From: Synergistaceae bacterium
Lineage (GTDB): Bacteria; Synergistota; Synergistia; Synergistales; Aminobacteriaceae
Assembly: GCA_018436595.1 (NCBI GenBank)
Contig: JAHDLC010000006.1
Coordinates: 1 to 64,000 of the forward strand
Length of the DNA: 64,000 nt
Direction: 5' to 3'
A program made the position numbers and the translations under genes. Positions 33,847-42,029 of the stretch are shown here, piece after piece. Numbering within the stretch: position 1 is the first letter of the stretch; each line of letters begins with the position of its first letter. The notes under the pieces are model-generated. The model was not told the origin of the DNA and did no database searches. It worked only from the letters and a program-made list of their open reading frames with translations.

Positions 33847-35469
33847 ATGGAAACCGGGACGTATGATGCGATTGTCGTCGGCGGAGGCCTTGCAGGCCTG
33901 TCTGCTGCCATTGAAGCGGCGAATAGAGGGCTCGGCGTTCTCCTGATCTGCAAGAGCAGTGCGGGACGGAGCGGCAATACCCTCGTCTCCGGCGCCGCCC
34001 TTTCGGTGATGAACGCCGGGGCCGGGGATTCCAACTCCCTGCTGGAGGAGGATATTCTCTCGTCGGGGTGCGGAATGAGCGATCCGGATATTTGCCGCGT
34101 TTTTTCAAAAGAATCGGCTTCGGCATTGTGTGAGCTGAAGGAATCCGGTGTCGCGTTCAAGGAGCCGGGGGGGATTCCCATGGTGAAGCAGCCTCCCGGA
34201 CACAGCGTTCCCCGCATGTTCCCGTCGGAATACCGGAAGTTTCCCTACAAGAACCGCGGCCTCGCCCTGACGCTTCCCCTTGTGAAACGGGCGGAGAAAC
34301 TCGGTGTCGCCGTCAGGAACGATACCGCGGCCCTCAGGGTCCTTACCCGCGGAAATTCCGTCTGCGGTCTCCTGGCATGGGACGGCCGCTCGGGAGAGGT
34401 TCTTCACTTCAGGACGGGAATAGTCATCCTGGCCGCCGGCGGGGGAGCGGGTCTCTATTCCAGGAACAACAACACGGCGGATGTGTCCTGCGATTCCTTC
34501 GGACTGGCCTACGAAGCGGGGGCGGTGCTCCGGGACATGGAAATGGTGCAGTTCTACCCCTCCATGATGTACGAGCCGGTCAGAATCCCCATTTCCAATC
34601 CCCTCTTCGGCGAAGGTGCCGTTCTCAGGAATGCACTAGGGGAGGAGTTTCTCTGCCGGTACAGCCCAATGGGCAATCATGCCACCAGGGATCTCATGGC
34701 AAGGGCGGTGAAACAGGAAATCGACGAAGGGAGGGGCAATCCGGGGTACGTGTACGTGGACTGCTCCGGTATTCCCGGAAATGTGCTGGAGATGAGGTAC
34801 GGCGAACTTTCGGCAATTCTCGCACGATACGGCCTGAACCCGGAGAAGGACCTTCTTCCTGTCGCTCCCTCGGCCCACTTTTACCTCGGAGGGGTGGACA
34901 TCGACAGGACCTGCGCCACTTCCGTCGAAGGCCTGCTCGCCTGCGGCGAGGCAGCGGGAGGGCTTCACGGGGCGAACCGCCTCGCGGGAATTGCCCTGGC
35001 CGAGGCGGCAGTGTTCGGGAAAATCGCCGGCAGAACGGCGTCCACCCTTTTCAAAAAACATCAGCCTCCTGCTTCGCCGGCGGAGCCGGACGTTGTGCTT
35101 CCCGGAAGTCCCGGTGTTCCTCTTGCGGAGCTGACGGAGAAGCTGCGGGAAATGCTGTGGGACTGCGCTTCCCTCGTCCGCAGCGGGGCCTCCCTGGAAA
35201 AGGCTGAGCGGGAGATCGGAGAAATCTCCCGGGAGCTCGAAGGGGGAGCAAGGGGGAACGCAGAAGATCCTCCCCGGTATTTTGCCCTCCGGTCCATGGT
35301 GCTGACGGCGCGGATGCTTGTAAAGTGCAGCCTCCTCCGGAAAGAAACCCGGGGCGCCTTCTGCCGGGAGGAGCACCCGGAGAGTTCCGGTCGTTTCGCG
35401 GGCTCGTTCATTGTTCAAAAGACGGAAGCCGGGGCCATGGCGGTCCGCTTCCGGCCGAACTGGTCATGA
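33847..35469 (+). CDS. FAD-dependent oxidoreductase of the fumarate reductase/aspartate oxidase flavoprotein family
   Basis: A 540-aa soluble flavoprotein. The FAD-binding Rossmann motif is VVGGGLAGLSAAIEA (~10-24), followed by SAGRSGNT. The catalytic domain carries GEGAVLRNALGEEF and GNHATRDLMARA, with the active-site Arg region. LLACGEAAGGLHGANRLAG (~362-380) binds the flavin isoalloxazine. A helical SdhA-like C-terminal domain follows. There is no signal peptide and no partner Fe-S subunit nearby, so it may be an L-aspartate-oxidase-like or thiol-coupled reductase. The specific substrate is unknown. Confidence 0.88.
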   Translation: METGTYDAIVVGGGLAGLSAAIEAANRGLGVLLICKSSAGRSGNTLVSGAALSVMNAGAGDSNSLLEEDILSSGCGMSDPDICRVFSKESASALCELKESGVAFKEPGGIPMVKQPPGHSVPRMFPSEYRKFPYKNRGLALTLPLVKRAEKLGVAVRNDTAALRVLTRGNSVCGLLAWDGRSGEVLHFRTGIVILAAGGGAGLYSRNNNTADVSCDSFGLAYEAGAVLRDMEMVQFYPSMMYEPVRIPISNPLFGEGAVLRNALGEEFLCRYSPMGNHATRDLMARAVKQEIDEGRGNPGYVYVDCSGIPGNVLEMRYGELSAILARYGLNPEKDLLPVAPSAHFYLGGVDIDRTCATSVEGLLACGEAAGGLHGANRLAGIALAEAAVFGKIAGRTASTLFKKHQPPASPAEPDVVLPGSPGVPLAELTEKLREMLWDCASLVRSGASLEKAEREIGEISRELEGGARGNAEDPPRYFALRSMVLTARMLVKCSLLRKETRGAFCREEHPESSGRFAGSFIVQKTEAGAMAVRFRPNWS

Positions 35470-35485
35470 ACTGAAAGGTTTTTGG

Positions 35486-36286
35486 TCAACGGTCCGTTTC
35501 AAGAAGAGAAACGGACCGGCGTTCGGCTCCGAGTTTCAGTGAAAGGTCCAGGCATGTCTTCTTCAGTGCGGGAATGAGTTCATGTATCATCTCTTCCGTG
35601 AAGCGGGCCGTCGGACCTGAGAGCGTCATGCATGCCACTGGCTGCAGAGAGGCGTCAAAGATGGGCACGGCCACGGAAGAGACCCCCTGTTCCCGTTCCG
35701 AAAGGCTGAAGCTGTATCCACGCTTTCGCAGCTCACTGTTTTTTTCCGTGACCACTTTTTTGTCAAGAATCGTATTCGGTGTCAGGGATTGGGCTTCGTC
35801 CAAAATCCGGCTTACCTCCTCTTCCGGCATGAATGCGAGAAAACACCGGCCCGATGCGCCTGCCCACAGGGGAAAACGGTCGCCAAGTTTCGCCGAACGC
35901 TTCAGGTTGAGAGAACTCTCGACCTGTTCGTAGCATATTCGAAAGTCACCTTCCCGGACGTAAAGGTTCACTGTTTCGTTAAACCTTTTTCTGAGCTCTT
36001 CCATACAGGGAAGAGCAAGAGTCCTCAGGCCCCCCGTTTTTTTCGCTATCGCCCCAAGGAGATAGCACTGAAAACCAAGGCTGTAGAGTCTGCTCTTTTT
36101 TTCCCGCTCCAGAAAGCCCTGCCCCTCCAGTGCTTTTGCCAGCCGTGCGGCCGTGGGCAGGGGAAGGTTCAGCTCCCGGGCGATTTCCGTCAGGGTTCTC
36201 CTGCTTTTCTGCCAGGAAAAACAGGAAAGGACCGACAGTCCTTTTTTCAGGGCCGACGCCCCGTCCTCTTTCGTGTTCCCCTTCAT
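35486..36286 (-). CDS. IclR family transcriptional regulator
   Basis: A 266-aa regulator. The N-terminal winged helix-turn-helix covers about residues 10-75 (LSVLSCFSWQKSRRTLTEIA, then LPTAARLAKALEGQGFLE). The C-terminal effector domain includes GRCFLAFMPEEE and SVAVPIFDASLQPVACMTLSGP. IclR proteins bind small acids. It is divergent from the 36.4-50.5 kb catabolic island and is its evident regulator. The start at 36286 leaves a 136-bp shared regulatory region; longer reading upstream runs through the promoter and is rejected. A 10-bp hairpin without a U-run lies at its 3' end (35491-35517). Confidence 0.92.
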   Translation of the reverse strand: MKGNTKEDGASALKKGLSVLSCFSWQKSRRTLTEIARELNLPLPTAARLAKALEGQGFLEREKKSRLYSLGFQCYLLGAIAKKTGGLRTLALPCMEELRKRFNETVNLYVREGDFRICYEQVESSLNLKRSAKLGDRFPLWAGASGRCFLAFMPEEEVSRILDEAQSLTPNTILDKKVVTEKNSELRKRGYSFSLSEREQGVSSVAVPIFDASLQPVACMTLSGPTARFTEEMIHELIPALKKTCLDLSLKLGAERRSVSLLETDR

Positions 36287-36322
36287 GATCCTTTTCAGCC
36301 TCCAGCAGGAAAATATTTTGCA

Positions 36323-36350
36323 TTGACAAAACAGGTTCACCGTGTAATAT
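36323..36350 (+). promoter_or_regulatory. Strong promoter for the catabolic island
   Basis: TTGACA (36323-36328), a 16-bp spacer and TAATAT (36345-36350) form a near-consensus promoter directed at the lyase gene starting 36423. The expected transcription start near 36357 lies upstream of a palindrome. Confidence 0.75.
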
Positions 36351-36372
36351 GATTTTACCACAATATGAAATG

Positions 36373-36393
36373 TACTTCCAATATATGGAAGTA
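36373..36393. promoter_or_regulatory. Palindromic operator candidate for the IclR regulator
   Basis: TACTTCCA, a 5-nt spacer ATATA, and TGGAAGTA make a perfect 8-bp inverted repeat. It lies between the promoter above and the lyase start, where a bound repressor would block transcription. TTCCA/TGGAA half-sites recall those of IclR proteins. Binding by the adjacent regulator is inferred. Confidence 0.65.
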
Positions 36394-36422
36394 TTTCTAT
36401 CCCCATTTCACGGAGGCAGATT

Positions 36423-37313
36423 ATGAAAAAATCCGCAGTGCTTCGCCAGATGCTTCAGGAACGAAAAGCAGTTCCGGTGCCCGGCGCCCATGACGCCATC
36501 TCCGCAAAACTCATCGAAAAGACGGGATTCAAGGCTGTCCAGGTGAGCGGTTTCGGCCTCGCCGCGTCCCTCCTCGGGCTTCCCGACATGGCGTTCATTT
36601 CTTTTACCGAGGTCCTCGAATTTACACGGAATATCGTTGATGCCGTCAACATCCCCGTCATGGCCGACGCTGACACGGGGTACGGAAACGCCATCAACGC
36701 CATGCGGGTCACCGAAAAGTTCATCAGGGCAGGCGCCGCGGGAATGAACATCGAAGACCAGGTATTCCCGAAACGGTGCGGTCATATCGAAGGAAAAACT
36801 GTCGTCCCCCTGGAGGAGATGGTCCTCAAGGTAAGGGCGTGCGCGAAAGTCCGGGATCAGCTTGACCCTGATTTCATCATCAATGCCAGGACTGACGCCA
36901 TCGCCGTTTCCGGTGTCGACGAGGCCATCCGCAGGGGCAACGCCTATATCGAAGCCGGGGCGGACATGATCTTCGTCGAGGCTCCCCGCACGGTGGAGGA
37001 GATCGAGAAGGCGGTCAAGGGTATCAAGGGGCTGGTGAGCATCAACCTCTTTGACAATATCGAGGGCGGAAAGACACCCCTCCTGTCCGTGGAAGAATTG
37101 GCGGCCATGGGAGTCGCCCGCATCAGCATTCCGGTGGGGACGACCTTCGCGGCAGCCCGGGGAGTGCTCAATTACCTTGAGGCCATCAAGGGAGGCCGCC
37201 TTGCTCCCGAGAGAAAGGATCTGGTCTTCTCCTTCAATGAATTCAAGGACCTCGTGGGGGTGCCGGAATTCAGGGATCAGGAGAAGGAATTCCTCCCTAC
37301 CTTCGTCGAGTAG
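36423..37313 (+). CDS. Isocitrate lyase/PEP mutase family lyase (dimethylmalate/methylisocitrate lyase-like), copy 1
   Basis: A 296-aa TIM-barrel enzyme. PGAHDAISAKLIEK, the metal-site DADTGYGN (~76-83), the catalytic loop FPKRCGH and NARTDAIA are all present. The Cys in KRCGH marks a C-C lyase rather than a phosphonate mutase. Known relatives cleave 2-methylisocitrate or 2,3-dimethylmalate to pyruvate plus a carboxylate. It is the first gene after the IclR-controlled promoter. A second, closely similar copy lies at 41097-41996 in the same island. Confidence 0.9.
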   Translation: MKKSAVLRQMLQERKAVPVPGAHDAISAKLIEKTGFKAVQVSGFGLAASLLGLPDMAFISFTEVLEFTRNIVDAVNIPVMADADTGYGNAINAMRVTEKFIRAGAAGMNIEDQVFPKRCGHIEGKTVVPLEEMVLKVRACAKVRDQLDPDFIINARTDAIAVSGVDEAIRRGNAYIEAGADMIFVEAPRTVEEIEKAVKGIKGLVSINLFDNIEGGKTPLLSVEELAAMGVARISIPVGTTFAAARGVLNYLEAIKGGRLAPERKDLVFSFNEFKDLVGVPEFRDQEKEFLPTFVE

Positions 37314-37337
37314 AAATTCCGAAAGGGGAGATGACAG

Positions 37338-38228
37338 ATGGCTGTTACTCTTGGTTTTCTCGGCTTCGGAGAAGTGGGCTACTACATGGCGAAGGGGCTG
37401 AAAACGGCAGGCTTCGGCAGGATTGTGGCTTTCGACAAGGCTGCGGCCGACGGAGGTCCGTTCGCCCGGACCATCGGTTCGAGAGCCGAAGAAGCGGGAG
37501 TGGAACTTGTTTCTTCACTTCAGGATATGCTCGGCCTGGCTGAAGTGGTCGTCTCCGCCCTTCCGGCGAAGTACTCCCTTTCCGCGGCCAGGGAGGCGGC
37601 AGGATATACGACGGCTGCACGGCTTTTCGTCGATGTGTCCACGGCAAAACCCTCGGAAAAGAGGGAGATGGAACAACTTTTTGACGGAATGGGCATCCTG
37701 TTTGCCGACGGAGCCATGCTCGGCCCTCTTCCCACCTACGGGCACACTGTTCCTATTCTTGCCTCGGGAAGCGGAGCCTCCCAATGGGCGGAGATGATGA
37801 CACCCTACGGGATGAAGATTGACCTCGCCGAAGGTCCCGCCGGGGCGGCCTCATCCATCAAGCTTGTCCGCAGCGTTTTTATGAAAGGCCTTGAGGCTCT
37901 TCTCGTGGAGACGTTCCTGTTCGCCAAAAAGAGCGGCGCGGAGGAGATCGTGCTGGAATCCCTGGCGGAAACCCTGAACGTTCCCTTCCAGAACACCGCC
38001 CGGAGAATGATCGCCGCCGACCTTGTCCATGCCGAACGCAGGGCCTTCGAAGTGGGGGAGTCGGTGGAGCTCATGAAGGACCTCGGTATCGAGCCCATCA
38101 TGGCCGAAGCTGTTATACGGCGCCTCAAAAAGTCCGCCGCCCTCGGAACGAGGGAAGAACTCGGCGGGGTGCCGCCGAAGAGCCTTCCCGAGGTCTATGA
38201 GATCTGGCGCACAAAAGGCCACTGCTGA
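37338..38228 (+). CDS. NAD(P)-dependent oxidoreductase, 6-phosphogluconate/hydroxyisobutyrate dehydrogenase family
   Basis: A 296-aa enzyme. The N-terminal Rossmann motif is GFLGFGEVGYYMAKGL (~6-21). It is followed by VVVSALPAKYS and FVDVSTAKPSEKREM. The C-terminal helical domain resembles DUF1932, often fused to this type. Catalytic Lys is expected in SIKLVRSVFMKGLEA. It would interconvert a 2- or 3-hydroxyacid and its keto or semialdehyde form. It lies between a lyase and an aldolase gene, so it probably oxidises or reduces an intermediate of the same route. Confidence 0.87.
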   Translation: MAVTLGFLGFGEVGYYMAKGLKTAGFGRIVAFDKAAADGGPFARTIGSRAEEAGVELVSSLQDMLGLAEVVVSALPAKYSLSAAREAAGYTTAARLFVDVSTAKPSEKREMEQLFDGMGILFADGAMLGPLPTYGHTVPILASGSGASQWAEMMTPYGMKIDLAEGPAGAASSIKLVRSVFMKGLEALLVETFLFAKKSGAEEIVLESLAETLNVPFQNTARRMIAADLVHAERRAFEVGESVELMKDLGIEPIMAEAVIRRLKKSAALGTREELGGVPPKSLPEVYEIWRTKGHC

Positions 38229-38263
38229 AAAAACGCAAACCGACCCTTAAAGGAGAGAAAACA

Positions 38264-38959
38264 ATGCCCGTTGGATTCCGTGTTTTTCTTCAAAGAAACC
38301 TTCCCCCGAAAGACCTTGTCGAAAGCTTCCGGACGATCCCGGCGGCAAACATAGCCGACTGCATGGGACGACACAACGCCATGATCCCCGAGATCCGGCT
38401 GATGACGAAGCCCGGCGAGGTCAACATGGTGGGTGTCGCCCTGACGGTGAAAACCTGCTATGGGGATAACCTGATGATCCACCAGGGGCTCGACATGGCG
38501 GCCGAAGGGGATGTCCTGGTGATTGCCAACGAAGAGGGAAGAAACAGGTCCCTCCTTGGGGAAATAATGTACCGGTACGCTGAGAGAAAGAACCTTGCCG
38601 GAATCGTCCTCGACGGTCCTATCCGGGATGCCCTCCAGATCTCCGGCGGTTCCGTCCCCCTCTACGCCACCGGTTCGACACCGGGCGGTCCCTACAAGGA
38701 GGGACCGGGCGAGGTGAACGTTCCCGTCTCCTGCGGCGGCGTGCACGTCAACCCCGGGGACATCATCGTCGGAGATCCTGACGGCGTCATCGTCATTCCG
38801 CGGCAGGACGCAGAGGACGTGCTCGAAGCGGTGAAGGCCTTCCAGCAGAATGACAGGAGGAAACTGCAGGCTGCCATCGACGGAACTGCCGACAGAAGCT
38901 GGGTCATGAAGCAGCTTGAAGCGAAGAAGTGTGAATTTCGGGACGGAGTCTGCGGCTGA
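38264..38959 (+). CDS. RraA-family protein, probable 4-hydroxy-4-methyl-2-oxoglutarate-type aldolase
   Basis: A 231-aa protein of the RraA/HMG aldolase fold. Signature regions are IPAANIADCMGR, VALTVKTCYGDNLMIHQGLD, GIVLDGPIRD (~107-116) and VHVNPGDIIVGDPDGV (~162-177). The GxxxDxxxRD-type Arg/Asp site binds pyruvate enolate and metal in aldolases of this family. Such enzymes release pyruvate from 4-hydroxy-4-substituted-2-oxo acids or decarboxylate oxaloacetate. Context in a set of pyruvate-releasing lyases favours an aldolase over an RNase regulator. Confidence 0.85.
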   Translation: MPVGFRVFLQRNLPPKDLVESFRTIPAANIADCMGRHNAMIPEIRLMTKPGEVNMVGVALTVKTCYGDNLMIHQGLDMAAEGDVLVIANEEGRNRSLLGEIMYRYAERKNLAGIVLDGPIRDALQISGGSVPLYATGSTPGGPYKEGPGEVNVPVSCGGVHVNPGDIIVGDPDGVIVIPRQDAEDVLEAVKAFQQNDRRKLQAAIDGTADRSWVMKQLEAKKCEFRDGVCG

Positions 38960-38978
38960 TCCCGCAGACTTCTCCGAC

Positions 38979-39016
38979 GGCCGACCCGTAATGATCGGTA
39001 GGCTTTCCGGTCGGCC
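38979..39016 (+). other. Inverted repeat between aldolase and tctB genes
   Basis: GGCCGACC (38979-38986) and GGTCGGCC (39009-39016) are perfect arms around a 22-nt loop. No U-run follows. It may be an RNA-processing or pausing site dividing the enzyme genes from the transporter genes. Confidence 0.4.
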
Positions 39017-39055
39017 CCGCATCAGGATGACTGAAAGAACAAGGGAGGTACCGGA

Positions 39056-39493
39056 ATGGAAATCAGGTTGAAATACGCGGAAAGCCTTTTTCTGGTGGTG
39101 ATCGGGGCGGTTTCAGGACTGTTTCTTGTTCTTTCCAGGGAGTACAGCGCCATGGCGAGAAGCGTGCCGAACATTTGCGCCGTTTTTATCCTGCTGGCAA
39201 TTGGTTTCCGGCTGTGGCAGATCTGGCTCAGGGATTCCCTCCGGGGAGCGGTGCTGAAAATCCACCAGCGATCCGTGCCTTTTATTGCTATGCTTGCCTG
39301 CTATACGGCGGGGGTCTTCCTCATAGGGTTTATTCTCTCCAGCCTGGTCTTCGTTCCGGTATGCATGTACTGGATGGGGCAACGGAAACTTTTCAGAATT
39401 GCCGTCATTGCCGCTGTTTATGTCGCAACGGTCTATCTTGTTTTTGTCGTAGGGTTCCGGATGCCCCTTCCGGACAGCCTGGTCGGTTTTTGA
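39056..39493 (+). CDS. tctB: Tripartite tricarboxylate transporter small membrane subunit (TctB)
   Basis: A 145-aa protein with four predicted helices (SLFLVVIGAVSGLFLVLS, ICAVFILLAIGFRLWQIW, FIAMLACYTAGVFLIG and a last pair). Size and layout fit TctB. The TctA gene follows 13 bp later. TctB is the small membrane partner of the TTT carboxylate importer. Confidence 0.87.
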   Translation: MEIRLKYAESLFLVVIGAVSGLFLVLSREYSAMARSVPNICAVFILLAIGFRLWQIWLRDSLRGAVLKIHQRSVPFIAMLACYTAGVFLIGFILSSLVFVPVCMYWMGQRKLFRIAVIAAVYVATVYLVFVVGFRMPLPDSLVGF

Positions 39494-39506
39494 CGAGGTG
39501 CGGATC

Positions 39507-40988
39507 ATGATGTACGAAGGCCTCATTGCAGCTCTTGCCCCTCTCAACATCGGTTACGCTCTCTTCGGAACGGCCCTGGGAATCGTCATGGGTGCGATAC
39601 CGGGCATCGGTTCTTCCATGACCATGGCACTGCTTCTTCCGTTTACCTTCTGGATGTCCGCCGAAGGGGCGTTGATTCTCCTGGGATCGGTCTACTGCGG
39701 GGCCACTTTCGGTGGGTCCATCTCGGCCATCCTGTTGAATACTCCGGGGACTCCCGCATCGGCTGCGACTTCTTTCGACGGATACCCCATGGCACAGCAG
39801 GGCAGAGGCATGGAAGCCATAGGAATTGCGGTCATGGCTTCTTTTGTCGGAGGAATTGCGGGACTGCTGCTTCTTTTCTTTCTCTCGCCGCCCCTCGCTG
39901 AGATTTCGCTCAAATTCGGCCCCGCGGAACTTTTCCTCCTGACCCTTTTCACCTTTATCATCATCTCCGTTACCGTACTGAAAGAATCCGTAGTGAAAGG
40001 CCTCATTGCCCTCGGGCTGGGCCTCGTTCTTTCGGGGATAGGATATGATCCCATCTCCGGAGCGCTGCGGTTCACCTTCGGCCTGCCCTATCTTGAGGAC
40101 GGGATACAGCTCGTGCCTGCAATCATAGGATTGTTTGCCATTTCAGAGGTTTTTGCCTTTGTGGAAAGCGGGGGAACTATTTCGAACTCGCTCGAAGCAA
40201 AGGGAGGGCTGAAAGAGGGATTCAGGCAGACTTTCCGTTTTCCGGGGACACTGGTTCGTTCAACCATAATAGGTTCGGTCATCGGAGCGCTCCCCGGCAT
40301 CGGCGTGAGTGCGGCCAACCTGATAGCCTACGTCGCGGCAAAAGCCCGTTCAAAACATTCAAAGCATTTCGGCCAGGGAGCTCCTGAAGGAGTCATCGCC
40401 CCTGAATCATCGAACAACGCGGTTACCTGCACTTCTCTCATACCGACGCTGACCCTCGGCATTCCCGGCAGTTCTTCGGCCGCTCTCCTTATGGGAGCCC
40501 TTATGATCCATGGCCTGATACCGGGCTCTTCCCTTTTCACCACCTACGGAAAAGTGACGTATACGTTCTTTTTCGGCCTGGGGCTGTCCAATATCTTCAT
40601 GCTTCTCGTCACCATCTTCGCCGTGCGGTTCCTCGTAAAGGTGACGGTGGTGGACGTCGGATTTCTTGTTCCGATAATCGTGAGCCTCTGCTTCATAGGG
40701 TCTTACGCCATGAGAAACAACATAGGAGACGCGGTCGTCACCATAGCTTTCGGCCTTTTGGCTTTCGTCATGAGAAAACTCAAGTACCCTCTCATATGCC
40801 TTCTGCTTCCCATCATCCTGGGAACAATGATGGAACGGGGATACCATCAGTCTCTCATGCTTTCGGGCGGATCCTTCTCCATATTCTGGGCAAGCCCTAT
40901 TTCCAAGGTTATTCTGGCCGTCACTTTTCTGTCTGTGGTGTATCCATTGCTGGGATTTTTCCGGAAAAACGGAAAGAGCGTGAAATAA
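39507..40988 (+). CDS. tctA: Tripartite tricarboxylate transporter large permease (TctA)
   Basis: A 493-aa permease with about 11-12 helices. The two family repeats carry VMGAIPGIGSSMTMALLLP and IGALPGIGVSAANLIAYV, and NTPGTPASAATSFDGYPMA is present. Residues in these loops form the substrate and sodium path. TctA uses the cognate binding protein (43849-44811, in the same operon) to import di- or tricarboxylates. The ATG at 39507 has GAGGTG upstream; a GTG three codons earlier overlaps that site. Confidence 0.95.
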   Translation: MMYEGLIAALAPLNIGYALFGTALGIVMGAIPGIGSSMTMALLLPFTFWMSAEGALILLGSVYCGATFGGSISAILLNTPGTPASAATSFDGYPMAQQGRGMEAIGIAVMASFVGGIAGLLLLFFLSPPLAEISLKFGPAELFLLTLFTFIIISVTVLKESVVKGLIALGLGLVLSGIGYDPISGALRFTFGLPYLEDGIQLVPAIIGLFAISEVFAFVESGGTISNSLEAKGGLKEGFRQTFRFPGTLVRSTIIGSVIGALPGIGVSAANLIAYVAAKARSKHSKHFGQGAPEGVIAPESSNNAVTCTSLIPTLTLGIPGSSSAALLMGALMIHGLIPGSSLFTTYGKVTYTFFFGLGLSNIFMLLVTIFAVRFLVKVTVVDVGFLVPIIVSLCFIGSYAMRNNIGDAVVTIAFGLLAFVMRKLKYPLICLLLPIILGTMMERGYHQSLMLSGGSFSIFWASPISKVILAVTFLSVVYPLLGFFRKNGKSVK

Positions 40989-41096
40989 GGTACGGAAAAG
41001 CTGCCGGCAAGCGGTGGTTCTCATCGCCCGCCGGCAGGATTTCCCGGGGGCAGACCGAAGAGGGGCCCAAACCCTATTCATTAAGGAGGATCGGCA

Positions 41097-41996
41097 ATGA
41101 AAAGATCAACAAAGCTCAGGGCAATGCTGAATGAACGTTCCGCCCTCGTGTGTCCGGGGGCCCATGACGCCCTTTCGGCAAAAATGATCGAAAGCTATGG
41201 ATTCAAGGCGCTCCAGGTCAGCGGTTTCGGACTTTCCGCCAGCTATCTCGGCCTGCCGGACATGGCGTTCCTTTCCTTTGCAGATGTGCTGCATTTCTCG
41301 AAGAATGTGATCGATGCCGTGCATATTCCGGTCATTGTCGATGCGGACACCGGTTTCGGCAATGCCATATCGGCAATGTACGTCACCGAGCAGTTTATCG
41401 GCGCGGGGGCGGCAGGAATGAACATAGAAGACCAGGCATTCCCCAAAAGATGCGGGCACATGGAAGGCAAGCAGCTTGTTTCGAAAGAGGAAATGGCACT
41501 GAAGGTTTTGGCCTGCAGGGATGTGCGGGATCGGCTCGATCCCGATTTCATCATCAATGCCCGTACTGACGCAATTGCCGTTGAGGGATTCGAAAGCGCC
41601 ATTGACAGGGCGAACGCCTATGCCGAAGCAGGGGCTGACCTCATTTTTCTCGAGGCCCCAAGGTCTGAAGAGCAGATACGGGAAGCTGTGGCCCGGATCA
41701 AGGCCCCTGTGAGCATCAACATATTTGATGCAGTTGCCGGAGGGAAAACTCCTGTCATGTCCATTGAAAAGCTCAGGGAGCTCGGCGTTGCCAGGGTGAG
41801 CATTCCCGTCGGCCCGCTTTTTGCGGCGGTGAAGGGGCTTATGGGGTATCTCGATGCGATTCGGGACGATAATGTGGCCGTAGGGCGGAACGATCTGGTC
41901 TGTTCCTTCGGGGAATTCAGAGACCTTGTGGGATACGATGACTTCCGGCAGCTGGAAAAGAAGTATCTTCCCTCGTTCATCGAGAACAACATGTAA
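41097..41996 (+). CDS. Isocitrate lyase/PEP mutase family lyase, copy 2
   Basis: A 299-aa enzyme very similar along its whole length to the product of 36423-37313. The same catalytic features are kept: PGAHDALSAKMIES, DADTGFGN, FPKRCGH and NARTDAIA. AAGGAGG lies before the ATG. It is directly followed by the LeuC/LeuD-type hydratase genes, the arrangement expected if the hydratase makes the hydroxyacid that the lyase splits. The two copies may act on different stereo- or chain-length variants. Confidence 0.9.
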   Translation: MKRSTKLRAMLNERSALVCPGAHDALSAKMIESYGFKALQVSGFGLSASYLGLPDMAFLSFADVLHFSKNVIDAVHIPVIVDADTGFGNAISAMYVTEQFIGAGAAGMNIEDQAFPKRCGHMEGKQLVSKEEMALKVLACRDVRDRLDPDFIINARTDAIAVEGFESAIDRANAYAEAGADLIFLEAPRSEEQIREAVARIKAPVSINIFDAVAGGKTPVMSIEKLRELGVARVSIPVGPLFAAVKGLMGYLDAIRDDNVAVGRNDLVCSFGEFRDLVGYDDFRQLEKKYLPSFIENNM

Positions 41997-42029
41997 CGGC
42001 GATTCCTGAGAAAGGCCAGGTTTTCTGAT

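Noticed and set aside
35491-35517. Perfect 10-bp hairpin at the IclR 3' end as a terminator
   Set aside because: No U-run follows on either strand and it lies inside the coding region; left only as a stable hairpin.
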